A DNA stretch of 64,000 nucleotides, taken from Nephrocerus scutellatus (lineage: Eukaryota; Arthropoda; Insecta; Diptera; Pipunculidae). Below, in pieces: positions 32,484 through 43,189 of this stretch. The notes under the pieces were generated by a model. The model had not been told where the DNA came from, made no database searches, and worked only from the letters and a program-made list of their open reading frames with translations. The DNA lies in NCBI GenBank assembly GCA_947095585.1, contig OX352762.1, positions 95,640,249-95,704,248 of the forward strand, in the 5' to 3' direction. Position numbers and translations under genes: made by a program. Each line of letters opens with the position of its first letter. Within the stretch, counting starts at the first letter, position 1.

Positions 32484-34063
32484 GATGCTATTTGCTTTTA
32501 AATTTTAAATTCGTCAAGTTTTCGCGAATTTAAAGATACTGCACAATTCCGGTTGTGAATGGCTTTTTTGCATAATTTCCTATTGAGGCGAATCAAGGGC
32601 GAGATGCGCTAGATAACCAATTCAGAAGTTTACTGACTCACACAAAAGGGGAATGAGGATACAGAGCCTTAATTGTATATGGGTGTTTGGTTAATGGTTT
32701 CGCCGCATAAGTTTTTCCTGCATTGGAAATGATAAATATGTAACTTGAACTTTCACTAAAAAAGTTCGTTTCGTTTTTTTCGCCTCGTAAAGCGTAAACT
32801 TCTAACAACTGTCAAAATATTTAAAAGACCCAATGCTCTATTCTGTGCTGAACTGATGCCGCAACGCAAACTAATCTGCTCTGTGATTTTTGTTTGTGAG
32901 TTGCTACTTGAGTGATCTGATGATGCCGTTCTGAAGTGCGTTAAGACCAGAACAGAAATTGCTGAACCGCACTCCGTTGTTCAGCTTTTAAACGCGATGA
33001 AACTTTTGATTGAGTTGCTAATTAACTTTAATTTTAGAGAAAATCTACTCCTGCGGCTGTTGACAGATTCAACTGTACACTGAAAATAAGGTCTGTATAT
33101 TGTGATAATTATTTTACATATATGTGCTGACTTAAATTTGTATACTAATTGCGGGTGACCATACGAGCTGACGTGGTGACAGTTTTCTCTTTGTAATTAC
33201 ATTTCACCAATCGTTGCAGATCTAATTCAAACGGGACTTTTTGTTGCATTTTCGTTCGTAACTTCGTAAAAAAAGAAGAAAAAGTGTCAACAAAGCACAG
33301 CAATGAAAGGACATTTATGGTACTTCTGACTTAAGTTTTAGACAATCACCTAAATAGATAGGTTTTAATTTGTCCTCGTCCTTAAGTGGGTATTTTACAG
33401 GACAACAATAGCGAAGTCGTACTTATTATATTTCATTTTCCGATTGATTTTGATTTGACGAGTTCACCATTTCACCATAAATACGAAAAATTAAAAGCAC
33501 AAACCGTAAACAAGGATCCTTGATTTATTGATTCCTCCTTTCGTTTATCTTTCAGCTTTTAGTGGTGATTATTCAGCATCTCTATATTTTTGTGGGTTCA
33601 GTGAAATCTTCGCTTTCCCTTTCACAACATAGCTAATATAACAACGACATTAGCAATACCGAAAAGAAACAAAGATGTAAGAAAGGAGAAAAATAGGTTA
33701 GTGAGTGTGTATTACTGTAACTTGTACATAAACGTTAAAAAAAACATCTTGTTCATATTTCAACAGTGTGGTCACTGCTTACTTAGGAATTAACTTATCC
33801 CAAATTAAATTTATCGTTCTAACTTAGGTGGCGCCAAAGTAAAGGGTGAACCTGTGCCTCAAGTGATATGCCTCTGCAATTAGTACTACTGCTAACTGCC
33901 TTGCGCAGAGTAATCCCTTGCAGGTTACCCTCAACTTGTGCACGCCATCAAAGGCCTTATTTTACTGCGCTGACTGCTGGTTAGATTCGAAGACTCTGCG
34001 AGTGGGAGTCTTCCACGTGCACTATATTCTCTAGCATCATAAACATCGAGTACGAAGGTGTCA
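32484..34063. other. No gene seen
   Basis: A+T-rich DNA with no recognised coding or repeat signal. Confidence 0.4.
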
Positions 34064-35470
34064 TAGTTGAAGAATTACAAATCTCCAGGCCCAGATAACC
34101 TGGCAGCGGAGCTTTTGAAAAGCAGTTCAAGCGTTCTGGGAAGCACACTATCACCAATCATCCGCGAAGCGTGGATAACACGTAAAATTCCCGACAGTTG
34201 GAAAGAAGGTGTCATCATAACGATCCCCAAGAAAGGTGACCTGAGTGACTGTAAAAATTGTAGAGGAATTACTCTACTCCACACGATTGCGAAGTTTTTG
34301 CCTTTACTCATATTAGATCGTATATCACCAACTGTGAATAGTCTTCTGCGATGGGAACAATCCGGATTTAGGCCTAATCGATCCTGTGTCGACCACATCA
34401 ACACACTGCAGATTATTATTGTACAGACTGTAGAATGGAGGTCACCGTTGTTTCTCTTGTTCGTGGATTTTGAGCGAGCTTTTGACACTATATCCAGACC
34501 CGCTATTTGGAAAGCACTGCAAAATTTGGGTGTACCAGAAACAATCGTGGATCTCATTCGTGAACTCTTTAAAGATGCGGCATGCAGTGTTCGCTTCAAA
34601 GGCAAGAAAAGTGCCAATTTTTACATCAACAAAGGAGTACGTCAAGGTTGTGTACTATCACCACTGCCTTTTTTGGTCGTCCTGGATAGTGATATGATGC
34701 AAAGAAACACCGAAGCACCGAAGCACCGAATGGAATACAATGGATTCCATTTAAAAAGCTGAATGATCTTGATGACGCTGATGACATCTGCCTTATGACA
34801 CACACGATCACGGACATGAAGTCAAAAATGGAAAGTTTGATCTTCAATGCAAGACGATTCGGATTGAAAATCAACATGAGCAAAACTAAAATGATGCGCA
34901 TCGAAACTGGTATCATGACTCCCCTGATGCTAAGCTTGGACGATCGAGTGATAACCATCGAGGACGTAGAAGAGTTTTGTTACCTTGGGAGTATTATAAC
35001 GAAGGATGGCGGTTCGGAGACAGATATATCGTCTCGCATAAATAAAGGCCGCCACGCATATCACCAACTTAACAAAGTGTGGCGCTCTCGTAAGATCTCG
35101 AGACGCACAAAAATTCACATCTTCAACTCAAGTGTGAAATCAGTCCTTCTCTATTGTTGTGAGACCTGGCGAGTCACAGTTTCTGAAACAAAAAGACTCC
35201 AGGTTTTCATCAATAAGTGTTGCATATTCTGGCCCAACACGATATCGAACAACGACCTGCAACAAACTTACATCTAGTCAAACAGTTGCGATTGAGATAC
35301 GGCGAAGAAAGTGGCGGTGGATTGGTCACACTCTGAGGAAACCGGGTGTGGCATTGCAAAAATGGCGTTTGAATGGAATTCACAAGGAACACGACGAAGG
35401 GGGCGCCCACGTATCACATGGATGAGATCAGTGTTCTTACGTCTGTCCAATATGAACATCTGTCCCTCAT
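34064..35470 (+). pseudogene. LINE reverse transcriptase (group B), frameshifted
   Basis: The first frame (34067-34762) covers the RT fingers and palm: NYKSPGPDNLAAELLKSSSS, VIITIPKKGDLSDCKNCRGI, EQSGFRPNRSCVDHINTLQI, FVDFERAFDTISRPAIWKAL and KGVRQGCVLSPLPF. A frameshift near 34755 leads to the catalytic region LDDADDICLM, where the aromatic residue of the F/YADD box is Asp (34774-34776). SKTKMMRIE, FCYLGSIITKDGGSETDISS and VKSVLLYCCETWRV follow. After another frameshift comes IRRRKWRWIGHTLRKPG, then NSQGTRRRGRPRITW. The endonuclease is absent, so the copy is 5'-truncated at about 34064. It belongs to the same group as the 21358-23300 copy. Confidence 0.85.
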
Positions 35471-35689
35471 TCATGGAAAAACTTCGTGTCCTAATGTCTT
35501 ACAGCGTGTGTGAATATGTATAGAAGCGATCATTCTGATTATAGGCATTATTTGTAGAACGAAAAACTCTTGAAGGCTTTCGGAGTTTCAATAATATCAT
35601 TTTAGAACTCATTTCACTCGGTAAGCCGTTTTTCAAATGGCTTAATTTCGGGAGCATTTTATCCTAATCCTGGCTAGTTCGGGAATACA
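35471..35689. other. No gene seen
   Basis: Short A+T-rich spacer between the LINE remnant and the tandem repeat. Confidence 0.4.
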
Positions 35690-36200
35690 TTACAGGATAC
35701 ATGACAAGATAATCCCTCGCCGCTCGATGGATCTGGAAATGATATGATGTAGCGTGCCTGAAAAATACCTGGCAGACAAGAGTCGTTCAAATAAAAGAAA
35801 ATACTGGTGGCATCAGGCATGCCTCGTTGCTCAATGGTGTACTTAACTGGAAATGCTGTGATGTAGGTTACTTGAAAAAGAGCTGGTAGACAAGAGACGT
35901 TTAAATAAAAGAAAATACTGGTGACTTGATTGGAGCTCCATTCTACACGTCTTTCGTGCAGAAGCAGCTAAGATAAGCTGTTGTATACACTTCACTTCAC
36001 TTCGGGAATACATTATAGAAAACGTGACTAAATAATCTGACACGCCTCGTTGCTCGATGGAGCTGGAAATGATATGATTTAGCGTGCCTGAAAAAGACCT
36101 GGTAGACAAGAGACGTTTAAATAAAAGAAAATACTGGTGGCTTGACTAGAGCTTTATTCTACGCGTCCTTCGTGCATAAGTAGCTAAGATAAGTGTATGC
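35690..36200. repeat. Complex degenerate tandem repeat, three units
   Basis: A unit of about 100 bases recurs at roughly 35718-35815, 35823-35920 and 36045-36145. Its phrases include TCGTTGCTCGATGGAGCTGG, AAATGATATGATGTAGCGTG, GGTAGACAAGAGACG and TAAAAGAAAATACTGGTG. A second shared segment (CATTCTACACGTCTTTCGTG) separates units two and three. No protein is supported. Confidence 0.8.
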
Positions 36201-36525
36201 ACTCTATTAAGGCATCACCTTTAGTTTTTCTAGTAGCTCGTCACCTCATCTTCACCTCCAGATACCAGCATGACAGTTCTGGTTCATTCTGAAGAAGTGG
36301 ACTTTTTATGTTCTAAGCACTGTCTGTGATTCTTTCCTTAACTGGTCTGTAATGGTCTTTACCATTTCTTAGAATTTCTGAGCATTATTTCTCGAGAAGT
36401 ATCTCTCAATCGCCGAGAACTTTCCGAGCTTTCATTACTCCTTTTATTTCGGCCCTGATGCGCGTTCAAAAGACGTGCTTACACAAAAAAAGTTTACGTT
36501 AGTATCTTTTATAATATACTAGCTG
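36201..36525. other. No gene seen
   Basis: Nothing recognised. Confidence 0.4.
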
Positions 36526-36833
36526 ACCCGACAAACGTTGTCCTGTCCAAGTTTCAATAAATTTGTTTGTGATCGTTTTGTGAAATTGTTAAGAGTTATT
36601 TGAAATCTTAAATCAAAGTAAAATTGAGAAAAAAAGTTAACCAAATGGTTTATTTTCTAACAATAAATTTGAAATCACAATGAATCTCAAGGTGTTTTAT
36701 TTACATTTCTATTTCAATGCCATAGCAAACCAATCGAAACAAAGCATTTATTTGTTTGGATTGTTTGCTTGAACATCACTATTTCGTTCATTGCAATGCT
36801 TTATCATATACCACATTTTTAAAAACAGTTATT

Positions 36834-37265
36834 TAACTTGACTTGACCCCTATATATGTCTGTAATTTCGACTACTTTGAGGTCCTCTTAACCGCGTTCC
36901 ACATAACCTAGATATCTGAAATTTTATGACTGTCTTAGTACAAAATAGCTTTTTTATATTCCGCGTATGACACGTGTTACGTGTCGCGGGTGGCTAGTGT
37001 GATGGGTTGAAATCGCGTAATTTCTCGTTTCTCGTTTTTTGAGGTCTTTTTTAACCACCTTTCGCAAAACTTAGAGGGCTGAAATGTCAGGGGCCAATTT
37101 TAGTTTGACGCGTGTGAAGCGTGCAATAAAGAAAATACTTTGAAACAACCCGACCTCAAAAACAGATATTTTGGCGATTATTACTAAATAATAAAGGACT
37201 GTGTGGCATGTTTCGATGTATACATAAAAGTTTGTACCCGACAAACGATGTTTTTTTTACATTTT
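36834..37265 (-). repeat. 'CACACGCG' interspersed repeat, copy 3
   Basis: It is in inverted orientation. It opens with TTGACTTGACCCCTATATAT, contains GACACGTG and CGTGTCGCGGGTGG blocks and closes with ATGTATACATAAAAGTTTGT then ACCCGACAAACG. Both termini agree with copies 2 and 4. Confidence 0.75.
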
Positions 37266-37604
37266 CTTGTTATAAGTGATATTACATTATCAGCGCGGTG
37301 AAGAGAAAATTAAATACGTTATCAAAAATAAATTTTCGTTGCGATTTGGAGTCACATTATTGGTCGTATTATTGTGTTACATTTTTAAATTTTGGGAACT
37401 TTTGGGGGTATTTTGGGTAGTATTGTCATAAGATATCCCGTACTTTTTGAGGTCGGGCGTACATCTGGTACTGGTGCCTACCCTTTCTTAGGTTATTTTT
37501 ATCACTTGTTGTTCTAGTCATGCTTATGCCTGGTTCGTTTGTGTCTTTTATTGTATTTTCTATTTTGCACTTAAGAACTAAGTCATTTCTCAACTAATTT
37601 GTAT

Positions 37605-38110
37605 GAAATTCGGGATGGTCTTCTGGGGAGTCTTTTAAGGGTCTTTTGATGGTCTTTTGAAGATTTTTTGGTGGTATTTTAAGGGTTTTTGGGATCTTTT
37701 GGGGGTCTTTTGATGGTCTTTTGAGGTTCTTTTGATGGTATTTTGAGTGTGCATTGTGTGGTCTTTTGGGGATCCTTTAAGCATTTTTTTGGGGGGGTCA
37801 TTTAAAGTCTTTAGAGTATCTTTTGGGGGTGTTTAATGATTTTTTGGGAGTTCGTTTATGATTCTTTTGTGGGTATTTTGGAGGCCTTTTTGGAGTTTTT
37901 TTTCACTGTTTTCAAGCGTCTTTTGAAGGTCTTTTGGGAGTCTTGAGGAGTCTTTTGAGGGTTTTTTGTAGGTCTTTTGGGTGTCTTTAAGCGGTCTTTT
38001 GTGGGTCTTCTTGGAGCCTTTTTAGGGTGTTTTGGGGAACTTTGTTTGAGGTATTTTGGGGAGTCTTTTGAGGGTCTTTTGATGGTCTTTTGGGGTCTTC
38101 TGGTATACGC
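37605..38110. repeat. G/T-rich degenerate tandem repeat
   Basis: Imperfect units of about 10-12 bases such as GGTCTTTTGATG and GGGGGTCTTTTGA run for 500 bases on a strand almost free of C. The Lys/Pro-rich minus-strand frame at 37856-38173 is a translation of this repeat and not a gene. The unit is the approximate reverse complement of the satellite at 7250-7830. Several G-runs of three to seven are close enough to allow G-quadruplex-like folding. Confidence 0.8.
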
Positions 38111-38975
38111 ACTGGTTTTAATTTGTTTTGTTGTCTGAAGCGTAAACAAACGAAGCTGATGGTTTTTCGACAATGGCGCATGCGAGAAGCATGTATTTTT
38201 AAGGTTAATGTTTGTTTATTGTAATTGCGAATGCAAACCGCATCCGAAACTGCAAGTGCTTAATGACAAATGGTATGTCGGCCGGAATCATTGCGTTGAC
38301 AGATCGCAAAAGAAAGACCGTGGAAATGGATCAGCTGCCAAACGACATTTGCACACATAGCGCCATTTATTGGAATTTATTAGAGTAGAAATAAAATAAC
38401 GACTTTTGTTAGACAGATCGAGAATCAACACAAAAGTAAAAACAAATTTAATTTTATTTTAATTCAGGCTGGAATGCGTTTCTCCAGATTTTTTATTTTA
38501 CCGGAAACATTCAACGGAGTTATTTCTTAAAAATATATCCAATTTATCGTTTTCCAAATTTTCCTACTCTCTTTTATAATTTTCCCAAACTTTCTTTTGT
38601 TAAAACTTTCTCTGTCGTTCCTATCGTTAGTTATGATCGATGATTTTTGCTGTTTGTCCGAGTTTTTGTATTTTCTTTTGTAATTCTCTTTTTTTATTAG
38701 ACCATAACGAACAAAATAAAAAAAATACGCAAATCCATCGTTCGAATTGTGAGTTATGGTCGCGAGTTCATACAAAAATCCTATGGAAAGGCGCTTTTTC
38801 ACTTTTTCCAGAATTTTCTAATTTCTCGGGCAACTTTTCTATTTTTTTTATAAGGTTTATACCTGATTTAGAATATCTAGAACATTTCAAAATAAAAATG
38901 ATCCAAATCGGTCCAGCCGTTCTCAAGTGGTGCGATTACCAACGAACAGCATTTCATTTTTATATATATAGGTAT

Positions 38976-40030
38976 GGTAGTTATCTATTGAAATGAATGA
39001 ATAACAGAGCAGACGAAACTATCCTGGCTACTATTAAGAATCTATTTGACGATATGATTTTTCTGTTTCCCTAAATAAAAAATTTGATGTGGTATTCGAA
39101 ACGTGAAAAGGCGACAAAAGTTCCAGCAGCGATTACGACCAAATGAAGGAACGTAAATTTTCTTTCAATTGAAAAATTCCGAAAAGTAAAAATCATTAAC
39201 GTCTCTTTTTAGAGAAAAACTAAGATTAAATCGGTGCACTATCATCAAACTAGTAGATTTCTCTTTTAACATCGATTTGTAAAGTTGATCGTTCGAACTT
39301 CTATTGTCTATGTGTTTTGATTGTGCGGTCTTCCCAGTTCAGTTTTAAATTTTTGCAAAGCGCCAACAATGACAACCATTGTCAGAACTATTAAATTCAC
39401 TCCTGAATTTAATTATACTTAATTCCATTGTTGCAGTAGACACAAGTAGGTCGACCATCGGTTGAAGAGGGGAAAACTTGTAACAGCTACGACTATGCTC
39501 TAAATTATCACCTTGCATAAGCATTTACAAGTAAACCGCAACATTAATTTGTCGCAAATGAATAAATGAGAGTGCGGGAAAAATTAGTTAAGCCCCACTT
39601 TAATGGGGTGAAAATAAAAAATACTAATTAAAAGCAGAATATAATGATAAGATAATGAAGGCGAGAGTAGTCCTCATAATAAAATTTTCATAACTATAAT
39701 AAACTTTGAAGTGCGTAGCGAGCGTCCGGTCTGCGTTTGAAGAATCCGGCTTATAAAGAGCGCATACAAAATTAATTCATCACAACAATTAGCATTAGTA
39801 GACGACAAGGAATAGTTACTTTGTTGTTTAGTCGTTGAGTGTCAATGGTTGTCCGGTGCAGCTTCTTGTGATGTCGAATCAACACCTCTACGTCCGCAAC
39901 AGAGCACGTGGTTTCTTTCTTATCAGCTTATCGTTCATGTGTTGTGTTGAGTTACACAAGGGATGAGCTGAATATACGTACAATCGTAGTGGTGAGTTTT
40001 GCATTGCGCATGCTTTGGTATCACTCGCTG
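38976..40030. other. No gene seen
   Basis: A+T-rich DNA. A TATA-like TTATAAAG at 39751-39758 lies in a slightly GC-richer neighbourhood (CGTCCGGTCTGCG), but no coding exon follows that I can identify. Confidence 0.35.
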
Positions 40031-40167
40031 TTCGGCGTATAAAAGCTGTTTTGAAACGCATATCACTATCAATACCGGCAATAACAAAAATGATGTACTT
40101 ATGGAATAAACATCTCAAATCCGACACTCAGAACTACATGCAAAAACAGGTTCATTTGACTTTTTAA
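40031..40167 (+). promoter_or_regulatory. Candidate core promoter and 25-codon open frame
   Basis: TATAAAAG at 40038-40045 is followed about 27 bases later by TATCACT, which resembles an arthropod initiator. A short frame begins ATGATG at 40090 and stops at 40167 (MMYLWNKHLKSDTQNYMQKQ then five more residues). It could be the 5' end of a host gene whose later exons lie elsewhere, or an old LTR. The evidence is motif spacing only. Confidence 0.2.
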
Positions 40168-42109
40168 GATATGCTTGTTACCGTCTATTCGAAAGAATTC
40201 ATACTCCAAAGTGTTAAGTTTAGATTTGTATTAGATATGCATTTTTATATCCATGATTTCCAGATAAAGTTCGTATGGCAAAATTAACTTCATAGCTATA
40301 CTATAACAGGATACGAAACTTGTAAAATGTTTTTATCACTAATCTGGAATTGTTGGAATATCTGAGAATGTTACACCGGCAATCAGCTGAGATCTCTCAC
40401 ACTATCTCTTCAACTAAATGAAAGCTTCCCTCTCATATTAAATTCACCACTCGAGAGGAAATTGACCAACGCACCACTGACCCACTGGGGTTGGCGTGAC
40501 GTTTTACAATCTTCAATCTGTTCGGTAGTAATCAAAGACTAGAATAGTTCCATTTGTGCTTTCACCCTTACATATTGGCGGCGCGGTGGTCCTGTAATTC
40601 TTTTACAATACGCACCGTCATGGAATTTTATCTAGTCGTAGCTTACTTTGCGAATATACCTAACAGACAATGAGCTAAACTTTGTCAGTTCGTCGAGTAT
40701 AGTGGCGCTAAACGGTTGATCGATACGCTAAGCTCAGTGTAAGATTTCTACAACCGTAAACAATGAACTATAATAAATCAAAAGGATACACCAATAGATA
40801 GTGAACATCAATAAAAGTTTCACTTCAAAAATATAAAAATTGTGATTGTCCGAGCCGATTCTTATGAGCCTTTGTGTTTGATCAAACAAATTATTTTCTG
40901 CTTAAAACAAAACTTTGTTTGAAGTAATATATCTTAATTTACTGAGCGATTGATCGTAATTTGAAGTGAAATGAATTAATGAGTTTATTAAATTACTTAA
41001 TTGTATAGAGTATAATATATATATTTGTGTTTGTGCGTTTGTGTCTACAATCAACGAAAATCAACAACTATATCTTCGCTGTTTATTCGTTCAATTATAA
41101 TGGCTTACAGGGACTTTTTGGATTAATATTTTGGGCATCTAAAGGTAAAATGAATGTGTAAATTTGTAACGTATAACTAGCAACTTAAAACAGCAATAAA
41201 TAACAATCGCAGTATAGCTACGTGCGAATTGTTTAAAAACTTGAAAAGCAATTGTGATGACATGTCTTTCATTTGATATTTCAAACATGACGTGGCAGAA
41301 ATAAGATAGCCAACCAAGTTAAGAGTTTTTGGTATTCTAATAAAAATATTTTAAGCTTCGTTTCGATTTTTTATCCGAAAATGTTGGACCAATTGCCTGA
41401 GGTAAAGTTTGCATTCCAGCAAATAACAGACAATTTTCAGAAAGGATGGAAAAACAAAGTTACGTTGAAACTGAAGACACATTACAGTTGAGAGATTCAC
41501 AATGATGAGTTATTTGTTTGAACCTTTTTTTCTGAGAAATTTATTTTGAAAATGTTTGCTATTTTCCCTGATCCATTGGATCGAGCAGGGCAAAGGAATT
41601 TGTTTGTTTTTGAATTTGTCCACTTATATATCTCTACTTCTACCAGTCAGAATTTTATATGACTTGTTTTAAAATAATTGTTTAGTGCTCGGCGAAATTT
41701 TGAGAATTTTGTTCTTAGGGGTAGTTTTACGAGGAAACTTGTTTTTTCATGAAACTAAAATTCTTTTGAGCTAATTCAGTCATTAGATTGAATAACTACT
41801 ATCCATATAGAGAGCTGAGAAGCTTTGCTTCATTATTTTAGAGAGAAGATTTACCCACAGAGAACCTAACTTTTAATGCGATTGAATAGTTGTATGTTTA
41901 GGACCAAAACGTTATAAAAACTGCAGTTTTCTAACTTCATTATGACCCCCCATATTTTCTCGATTTTATATTATTACTCGACAGAAACCATACTACACCA
42001 TTAACAAAATGTTTAAAAATATAGTGATCTAAGAGCTGAAAACTCGTTACACTTCCCATCAAAACTAACCAAATAAATGGAGATTTGAATATCAGATCAA
42101 CAGGATTCT
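40168..42109. other. No gene seen
   Basis: A long A+T-rich stretch with only short open frames. I see no RNA gene or known repeat. Confidence 0.4.
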
Positions 42110-42170
42110 AATAATAATATTTGACGCAAAAGACCGTTGTGGTCCAGGACCTAGCTTCTACAGGCTTGAT
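42110..42170 (-). repeat. SINE family 2 tail fragment
   Basis: AATAATATTTGACGCAAAAG followed by ACCGTTGTGGTCCAGGACCT matches the tail half of the SINE at 57241-57520 in the same relative orientation. The tRNA-like head is absent. Confidence 0.55.
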
Positions 42171-43129
42171 ACCATCATAAAATATTAATAATAAATATGA
42201 TATGGATTACAAATATAACAATAGATCCTTTAGTAACTAGCACAACCCCCACTTATAACGCATTACATTCGCAACATTCAAATCTGAAACCATAGGCATG
42301 GTGAGTTGTCAAAGTGATTTTTATAGAGATCTGTTTGCAACTGGAACACATAAATTTATTTTTTTTGCATTCGTCCTCATATGATGTCTGATGTGTACTG
42401 AAGTACTGATAAGCGCGATATAACAGGCGGTTTCTACTTTACTAACGTCGCCTGATCGACAGTTTCGATTAAGCAAATGTATCAAATAGTTACAGCAAAC
42501 ATCGGGTACGGTACAATAGATGTGCTTTCAGTTTCGCATTTCATAATCATTACTTTACAAATGCCACAATTACAACAATTAAAAAAAATCAAAAAATTAT
42601 ATTAATTTACTAATCCATTCAGGTCCTAAAACTAATCATAGGATAGGACATTTCCTAGTAGACTATAATGTCACGATTTATAAAATTGCAAAATTTAGTC
42701 GTTTAGTTGAGTAATGAAATAAAGTTTAAAGTTCCATTAAAGCGAAATGTTTTCGCTGTCTATTATAACAAAGTATGTGTATACTATGAACTAAAACTTA
42801 AGCTTTCAAGGACTACTTCTTCCACGAGCAAAAGCATAATTATTGTATTGTTTCACAATTCAACTAAACACAAACATTGTTTCAATATATCCTGTATCGA
42901 GAATTCGATTGATTTAAAAAAAAACCTTTATTCTCATCATCATCAAAACCAATAAAATATGCTACAGTGTAGGTCTACAGCTAAAGTGAGTGATTTCATT
43001 AGTCAGCACACCGATAGCATATTATTACAATTTCTGTTTTAATATCATTTTAAACCAAAATAAAGTTCTACTGTTATCATTTATACAAAATACCAATATA
43101 CTCCAACTGTGTTCTTAATTAAAAAAACC
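42171..43129. other. No gene seen
   Basis: A+T-rich DNA. The 82-codon frame at 42707-42955 has no recognisable similarity. Confidence 0.4.
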
Positions 43130-43189
43130 CGTAAATTTTTTTTTCTCTAATCAGAGATACACATGTGTGCAAAGTTTAAATCATAGTGA
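43130..43189 (+). repeat. 'GAAGTTAATGTAGAGAAT' repeat, internal fragment
   Basis: TCTAATCAGAGATACACATG followed by TGTGCAAAGTTTAAATC matches the interior of copy 1 (26575-26610). No terminus is present. Confidence 0.5.

Larger units (their letters stand above)
36526..38975 (+). repeat. Composite repeat bounded by insect repeat-end motifs
   Basis: The left end reads TACTAGCTGACCCGACAAAC then GTTGTCC. The right end reads TCGGTCCAGCCGTTCTCAAG, then CAACGAACAGCATTTCATTT and TATATATATAGG. Both motifs are ones I associate with abundant insect interspersed repeats. A second right-end-like copy lies at 49310-49490. Inside are an inverted 'CACACGCG' repeat and a G/T-rich satellite. Whether the two ends belong to one element is an inference. 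Confidence 0.5.

Noticed and set aside
37856..38173. Lys/Pro-rich 105-codon minus-strand frame
   Set aside because: It is a by-product of the G/T-rich satellite, whose complement encodes such low-complexity sequence in any frame.
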